A stretch of 64,000 nt of DNA. It comes from Platerodrilus igneus (taxonomy: Eukaryota; Arthropoda; Insecta; Coleoptera; Lycidae). The translations under genes and the position numbers were made by a program. The DNA is taken from NCBI GenBank assembly GCA_036346225.1, contig JARFIW010000831.1:1550001-1614000 (forward strand), written 5' to 3'. The notes beneath the pieces were generated by a model. It was not told the DNA's origin. It saw only the letters and a list, made by a program, of their open reading frames with translations, and searched no databases. Shown here one piece after another: positions 59,040 through 64,000 of this stretch (the first letter of the stretch is position 1; each line of letters starts with the position of its first letter).

Positions 59040-60057
59040 CTCTAATATTCCCAAAACTATCCAAAAACGCATAATACCTTGCAAATCTAAACTACCTTGT
59101 TTGTACGGCCTTCCTAAAGTAAATAAACCTGATGTCTCTCTCCGTCCGATAGTTAGCACAATTGACTCGCCAAACTACCATTTGGCAAAATACCTAGCAA
59201 ATTTCTTAAAACATTATTATGGTAACACCCCTACTAATGTTTTAAACTCCACTCATTTCATTAGTCTAATTGCAAATATAGAGCTAGGCCCTAATGATAT
59301 ACTAGTCAGTTTTGACGTAACATCCCTATTTACAAACGTACCTGTCATAGACAGTCTCCATTATTAAACAACTCCTACCTCAAGAAAACAAATTTGAATA
59401 CCTGGCCACGCTCATTGAACTTCTATCTATTTTGTCTTCGACGGACAATTTTACAAACAAACTTCGGGCACACCAATGGGCTTACCTCTATCCCCTATTG
59501 TGGCCAATATATTCATGGAGTTTTTGGAATCCATGGCTCTAGAATCCACAGACCTTAAACCATAAACTTGGTTCGGTTATGTAGATGACACCTTTGTAAT
59601 CTGGCCCCATGGACATCAAACGCTCAATAATTTTCTAGATCACGTAAACAATCAACATAAGGATATTAAGTTTACTATAGAAATTGAAAATAACTGAACT
59701 CTGTCATTCCTTGACGTTCTGGTGAAGCGCCAACCTAACGGACGACTAGGTCATTCCGTATATCGAAAACCCACACACACACAGACAGATACCTACATGT
59801 GTCGTCACATCATCATGCCTCATAAAAATCATCGGTAATCAACTCTCTAGTCCATCGTGCAATTAAGATTTCACAACCAGAACACTTATATAATGAACTG
59901 GCCCATCTTAAAACCAGTCTTATAAAAAACGACTATCGTAACTCAGATATCGGCAGCGTAATAAACCGGCATCTGCATCCTACACGAACCCTCAAACCAC
60001 GCTGTAATCCCGATACACGATCATTAGCAATCCCTCCATATATACACAGAATAACAG
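59040..60057 (+). pseudogene. Penelope-like element 3, reverse transcriptase
   Basis: YGLPKVNKPDVSLRPIVSTI, YLANFLKHYYGN, ILVSFDVTSLFTNVPV (motif A), then after stops FYKQTSGTPMGLPLSPIVAN with IFMEFLES (motif B), WFGYVDDTFVIWPHG (motif C), DIKFTIEIENN, LSFLDVLVKRQPNGRLGHSV and YRKPTHT. Several stops and shifts. The sequence runs on to 60057 where the gag-bearing segment begins; its last 150 bases are repeated at 61209-61356. Confidence 0.8.
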
Positions 60058-61205
60058 AAGGCCGGCTACTATACTTCTGTTTTTTAAGTTTTTGATCACC
60101 TTGGACAATTCGGCCTAATCACTCCTTTATAACCACAACCGTAACAAAATAATCTTTTAAGGGATCTACAAGTTCTAAATGTAAGTTCATAATATAAACA
60201 ATTCCAACAAACATTTTTTCACTTCAGAAACCTTCGATATATTTTCATTATTAGAACTAGAAGACTGATTATTTAAAACTTGAACTTGTGGCGAAAAATA
60301 TTTATTTTTAAAAGTACGTGATGGTACTGAAAATTTTTGAATCACATTAGATGAATTAATGGAGGGTAACGATTTATTGCTATCAATTCTCTTTTGAAAA
60401 TCATTAGACGAATCATAAATTAACTTTGTATTTGATACCAAAGCCTCCTCTAACTGCCTACATAACTTAGTTAAAGTCTGCATATCTTGAATTTCAGATA
60501 AGGCTAAATGAGTAATGTATTCAGAAAGTAATTTTTTTTTGCCAACCTAACTCTAGTTATTTCAACAGGAAGAACCGGTAAACGCCTAAATAAATTTTCC
60601 ATGTGAGCTAAGAATAAAACTACGGGTTCGCCTTTCTTTTGCTTACGATTCTTAATAGTTTCTCAGACTTCGTCTTCTGGATGTGGACGGAGAAAATCTT
60701 CTTTTAAACGCTCAACTAAGGAGTTGCATTTCGTTAAAGAATTTCTGATACTACGATACCAAACAAGAGCACTATTGCTGATAAATTCTACTGCGGAGTC
60801 ATATAGGTTTTCATGAGTAACTTTGCGTGAAACTGCTAACTCCTCTACTCTTTCTAAAATTGAATATAATTGATTTGGATCACTTGAAAATTTAATACCC
60901 CACGCATCAACAGATACTGGTTGCGAAATATAAGTAACTATCTGTACAGGTACATTGACACTAGTAGGAGAAATTAAAGACACATCTTGCTTGCTTGTAT
61001 ATTCATCCTTACTGACTTTTTCAAAAAGATCAGCTTCTAACACTAAAACTGTAGCTAAAACGTCATTTTTAAATTTTAAATTTTCGTCTGAATCTTCAAT
61101 AGGAAATAACTTTTTTTTTTATACGACCACTGAGATGAACTATTCTCGACAAAATTCTTTTAAACATTGAGTCGGAGGGATTTTCGTCAAATTCCAATAA
61201 AACAT
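60058..61205 (-). pseudogene. Retrotransposon gag with zinc knuckles, inside Penelope 3
   Basis: Minus-strand frames read WGIKFSSDPNQLYSILERVE, ELAVSRKVTHENLYDSAVEF, ALVWYRSIRNSL and VERLKEDFLRPHPEDEV (capsid), then after a stop more capsid, a Ser/Asn-rich linker (60187-60483), CWNCLYY...FRTC and FCYGCGYKGVIRPNCPR, which are two zinc knuckles. This is the gag of an insect LTR retrotransposon, different from the one at 54.5-55.3 kb. No LTR, protease or polymerase accompanies it. Such gag proteins form the particle and bind RNA. Confidence 0.75.
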
Positions 61206-61808
61206 CTTGAAACTAGTCTTATAAAATACGACTATCATAACTCAGATATCGGCAGAGTAATAAACCGGCATCTGCATCCTACACGAACCCCCAAACCACG
61301 CTGTAATCCCGATACACGATCTTTAGCAATCCTTCCATATATACACAGAGAAACAGACCGAATTGGCAAAATTCTACGTAAACACAACATCAAAACAATC
61401 TATAAACCCACCAATAAAATTTCACAAATATTACCAACCCGAAAAGATTCCGAAAATGGTCTTAAAGCCCCAGGTCAATATATTATACCTTGCAGGTGCG
61501 GTTTAATATACATAGGAGAAACAGGACAGTCAGTACAGACTAGACTAAACGAGCATAAGCGATGCTTAAGAACAAGCCAGTACAATCGCTCAGCGATGGC
61601 CAAACACCAACATGAAACAAGCCATACCATTAGCTTTGACAAGACGAAACTAGTTGCCAGAATTCCATTTTTCTACAATAGAAAATTTAGAGAATCCATA
61701 GAAATCAATAAAAGTTCTAATCATCTAAACAAAGACGATGGCTACTACCTGTTCTTCATTTGGAAAACAAGCATATGTTCACAACAGCGGAACCGTGACG
61801 TTCACTGA
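61206..61808 (+). pseudogene. Penelope-like element 3, GIY-YIG endonuclease part
   Basis: LIKYDYHNSDIGRVINRHLH, DRIGKILRKHNIKTIYKPTN, KISQILPTRKDS and then APGQYIIPCRCGLIYIGETG with QSVQTRLNEHKRCL, AMAKHQHETSH and ESIEINKSSNHLNKDDG. YIIPC...IYIGETGxS..RLNEH is the GIY-YIG core with its catalytic Arg; CRCG gives the Cys pair. The frame is open for over 200 codons. The stop at 61806 meets the right inverted repeat. Confidence 0.85.
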
Positions 61809-62047
61809 TCCGCTACAACACTCCTCTCTATTCATGATCGCTCATGCATTAAGTTCTCGCCCTATATAAACTACCACTTTCGCTACTTTCACCAGTTACT
61901 TCGCCACAAGACACCTTTTGGCTTTGAATGGGCTAGTGAGTCTGGTAGTTCAGGAGTAACTCTTCTCTTTACACTTTAACTTGTCTACTTAATATTATCA
62001 TTCATCTTTAGTATTTTTAATTTTATTACTTATTTTCTTTTCTTGTC

Positions 62048-62082
62048 CTGATGAAGCCCCTTACAAAAGTGGGGAAAACGTC
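62048..62082 (+). ncRNA. Degenerate hammerhead-like motif, right inverted repeat
   Basis: CTGATGA, then AG, CCC, a CTTACAAAAGT loop, GGG, GAAA and ACGTC with cleavage expected after the final C. Here GAAA is present if stem II is only three pairs. The following AACCTTAAT differs slightly from GACCTTAAT in the left copy. Confidence 0.5.
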
Positions 62083-62149
62083 AACCTTAATTTATAAAAT
62101 GACACGGTCCCAACCCGGAACCATAAATATTTATAATGACTCCGGCCGT

Positions 62150-62270
62150 ACAGTGCAGTGTTCCACATATATGTTTTCTGCAGCTTTTCTTTGTTTCTAT
62201 TTTTGTTGTTTTGAGCCTTGCAGCAACTTTTTCTTGCTAATATACCAAGTCCTTGTGTTACGTGCAGTTT
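62150..62270 (-). mobile_element. Short LINE-A fragment
   Basis: The plus strand reads ccgtacagtgcagtgttcca, then atgttttctgcagc and ttgttttgagccttgcagca with actttttcttg. It parallels LINE-A at 44890-44990 (ccgtacagtgctgtgctgca; tttttcttgtt). About 120 bases of the RT C-terminal region. Confidence 0.6.
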
Positions 62271-62276
62271 ATACAT

Positions 62277-63020
62277 TGTTACGTGCCAATCAAATTGGCC
62301 CTTAAACATTGTTTTAGGTTAATTTTGATGTGCGGAAGCTTCGCGCCACAATTTCAATAGACTCGGGGCGCGTATTTCCGCTACGTCACAGTGCGTTTGC
62401 GCCAGATCGCGCGACGGAGTGGAGTAGGGAAAAAGTGGTGAGAAGTTTCCATTAGACGCTTGAACGTATCTTTTTGCCTGAACCTTCGAGTGGAGTGGAC
62501 GTTTGAGGTATCGCATCGTGCCTTATCTTTATCTATGTAGATTTCCTTGCTAATTATCTTGTTTGTCGGCCTTTACCATGTTCCTGTCCATTCCCTACAT
62601 AGGGTATATAAAATTTGCAGCCGCCTAGGCGAACCGTACCGCACGACCCTAGTTGAACGAGCCCATGACTGCTGTAGCTGGTCGGAGCGCTTGAAGGAAC
62701 GTTGGCAGGAGTCACCATCTTTAACTATCTCAAAAGGGCCTTACGTAGCCCTGATGGACTTTAAAGAAGCCAACTTTAACTCAATCCCGTCGGACGGCGG
62801 ATTTCTTATGTGAGTACTCTCTTGTTAATTTGTTCGCTATTATAATCTATTGTCTTGAATGTATAAATTTTCCAATTACTGCGCAATATATTTTGTGCAT
62901 TGGTGACGTCATTGGCAGATGAGCGCGCCCAAAATCTGTATAAGATTAGCGCTACCAACTGCCGATGGTGTCTAGTAAACCCCGCTTGCGGTGTTGTATT
63001 TATCGAACTTTTAAATGTCA
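62277..63020 (+). repeat. Approx. 0.7 kb dispersed repeat, copy B (inverted partner at 47695-48425)
   Basis: Begins tgttacgtgccaatc. It carries a GGTATATAAAATTTGCAG box at about 62601 and, 200 bases later, an ATGTGAGTAC donor-like site (62808-62818) that is also present in copy A. The ORF 62547-62813 between them is not clearly conserved as protein. LTR, or promoter end of a larger element, is the likely identity. It lies just after Penelope 3. Confidence 0.75.
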
Positions 63021-63454
63021 GAACATTTGAATTTTGTTAACGATTTTGACTGCTTTCTCGAATTTAAACGATTGATTTTCCATCAGCCTGTAAGACTTTA
63101 TTAGAATATGTACTTATAATTTAAAGTAATTCAATCTATCCTATGTCGATGTAAGATTGAAAATGCGGTCTTCTGTTTTTAGAAAATTTATTTCGGAAAT
63201 TTTACGAGTTATGTACGTGTTTTTGCAAGGTTATTTCTGGTTCGTATCTAATATAAGGTATTACTTGGTATGTTACATTTTCTATAATTTTATGGTACAT
63301 GTCGATAATTCCATGAGTTCGATATACTTTCGTGTCATAAAAAGGAAAAAATACTTAGAAAATAATGTAACAGTAGACAATAGCAATAAAGGACGATATG
63401 CAGACGAAATTAATTTCGCAGCAACTATAAAAAATTATTAGGTGACCACATCAC
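63021..63454. other. No gene recognised
   Basis: AT-rich. An open plus-strand ORF (63157-63441) precedes the transposase relic and might be a further degraded part of it, but no motif supports this. Confidence 0.35.
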
Positions 63455-63765
63455 ACCTAAATAATAGTGTAACTGAACATTTTGGCCAAAATGTCATTTG
63501 CAATAATGGACCAATTATGTGGCCAGCAAGATCACTGGATCTTATACAATTGATTTTTATTTATGAGGTTTTGCTAAGAATGAGCTATATGAGTTTGAAC
63601 CGTCTCATAATATTAACGAACCGCAGGAGAGAATCAGAGACATTCTTAGCTCTATACATGAACGCGCATTAAACAGAGTTGGACGCAAAGTTTTGACTAA
63701 TTGTCAAATGTGCCGTGATGCAAACGATCATTTTCAGCATCTTGGGGAATGCATTTCGATGATAG
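63455..63765 (+). pseudogene. Mariner-type transposase relic, C-terminus
   Basis: VTEHFGQNVICNNGPIMWPA then RSLDLIQ and, after a frame change, IDFYL, ELYEFEPSHNINEPQERIRD, ILSSIHERALNRVGRKVLTN and CQMCRDANDHFQHLGE. It corresponds to GGPIxWPxRSPDLxPLDFFLWG (third catalytic Asp) and the RxxxC....GGHFEHL ending. Same transposase group as 1745-2125 and the HTH ORF at 613-861. The rest of the window to 64000 shows nothing else. Confidence 0.75.
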
Positions 63766-64000
63766 TTGCTGTTTCGTTCGCGCTTTATTTTGCTCACTAA
63801 ACTACATAAGATATGTTGCAGTTTAAGTTAGCGTTAAGATTTATTTTCAATATCTTGAGTTCTACTTAACAAAATGTATGTGGTACTATTTAGAAAGTAG
63901 AAATAAAATTTTTGCTGCGTTAGGGTTACAAAACGTTCAAGAACGTACAATATTCATTACTTTTAAAATTCAGGATGGTTTTTGCATTTTTTATTAGACA

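Larger units (their letters stand above)
58691..62150 (+). mobile_element. Penelope-like element 3 with 345-bp inverted terminal repeats
   Basis: 58691-59035 and 61808-62150 are inverted copies (outer end tacggcc(g)aagtcatt). Between them lie a Penelope reverse transcriptase, a 1.15 kb stretch with a retrotransposon gag, and a Penelope GIY-YIG domain. Inverted pseudo-LTRs are a known Penelope arrangement. Each inverted repeat holds a degenerate hammerhead-like core. Confidence 0.85.

Overview
This 64 kb window looks like gene-poor, transposon-packed insect nuclear DNA. It is AT-rich, with no operons, no bacterial signals and no host gene I can recognise. Almost every stretch that reads as protein belongs to a mobile element. 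The mix of families (mariner, Tc1, pogo/Tigger-type, PIF/Harbinger, Ty3/Gypsy, APE-type LINEs, an R1-clade LINE, Penelope-like elements and a tRNA-derived SINE) is typical of insects; I cannot name the species.

Layout. 1-12 kb: a short element encoding only a DNA-binding domain (363-1138), a mariner-type transposase relic (1745-2125), a young MITE with perfect 31-bp ends (5308-5690) inside an older repeat, and two palindromic GGTTCG-rich repeats. 12.4-19 kb: two SINEs head to head, a 1.4 kb dispersed repeat cut by a Tc1 relic, a Penelope-like relic, then an internally deleted LINE (family A). 19-29 kb: old dispersed repeats, the inverted partner of the 13 kb repeat, and long AT and GT microsatellites. 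29.4-39.2 kb: a Penelope fragment, a second LINE-A copy interrupted by a 1.67 kb TG...CA insertion with a clear 4-bp target duplication, a LINE-B copy with a 93-bp minisatellite, an R1-clade LINE, and an RNase H-bearing LINE tail. 42.2-47.3 kb: the best LINE-A copy, carrying a nested 1286-bp mariner and a SINE piece. 47.7-56.5 kb: Harbinger and pogo-type relics, with a Ty3/Gypsy element sitting between two halves of a Harbinger transposase gene. 56.5-62.2 kb: two Penelope-like elements, one followed by a hammerhead-ribozyme-like motif and the other flanked by 345-bp inverted repeats. 62.3-64 kb: the inverted partner of the 47.7-48.4 kb repeat and another mariner-type transposase relic.

The most notable signals are: (1) a hammerhead-like motif whose predicted cut site is exactly where a 47-bp direct repeat begins; (2) a composite three-part LINE 3' end shared by two distant copies; (3) an intact 82-codon ORF that fuses a transposase DNA-binding domain to the transposase C-terminal tail; (4) ten single-base deletions, all in homopolymer runs, which break otherwise good transposon ORFs and may be sequencing errors rather than decay. 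All family calls come from motif recognition; no database search was run.
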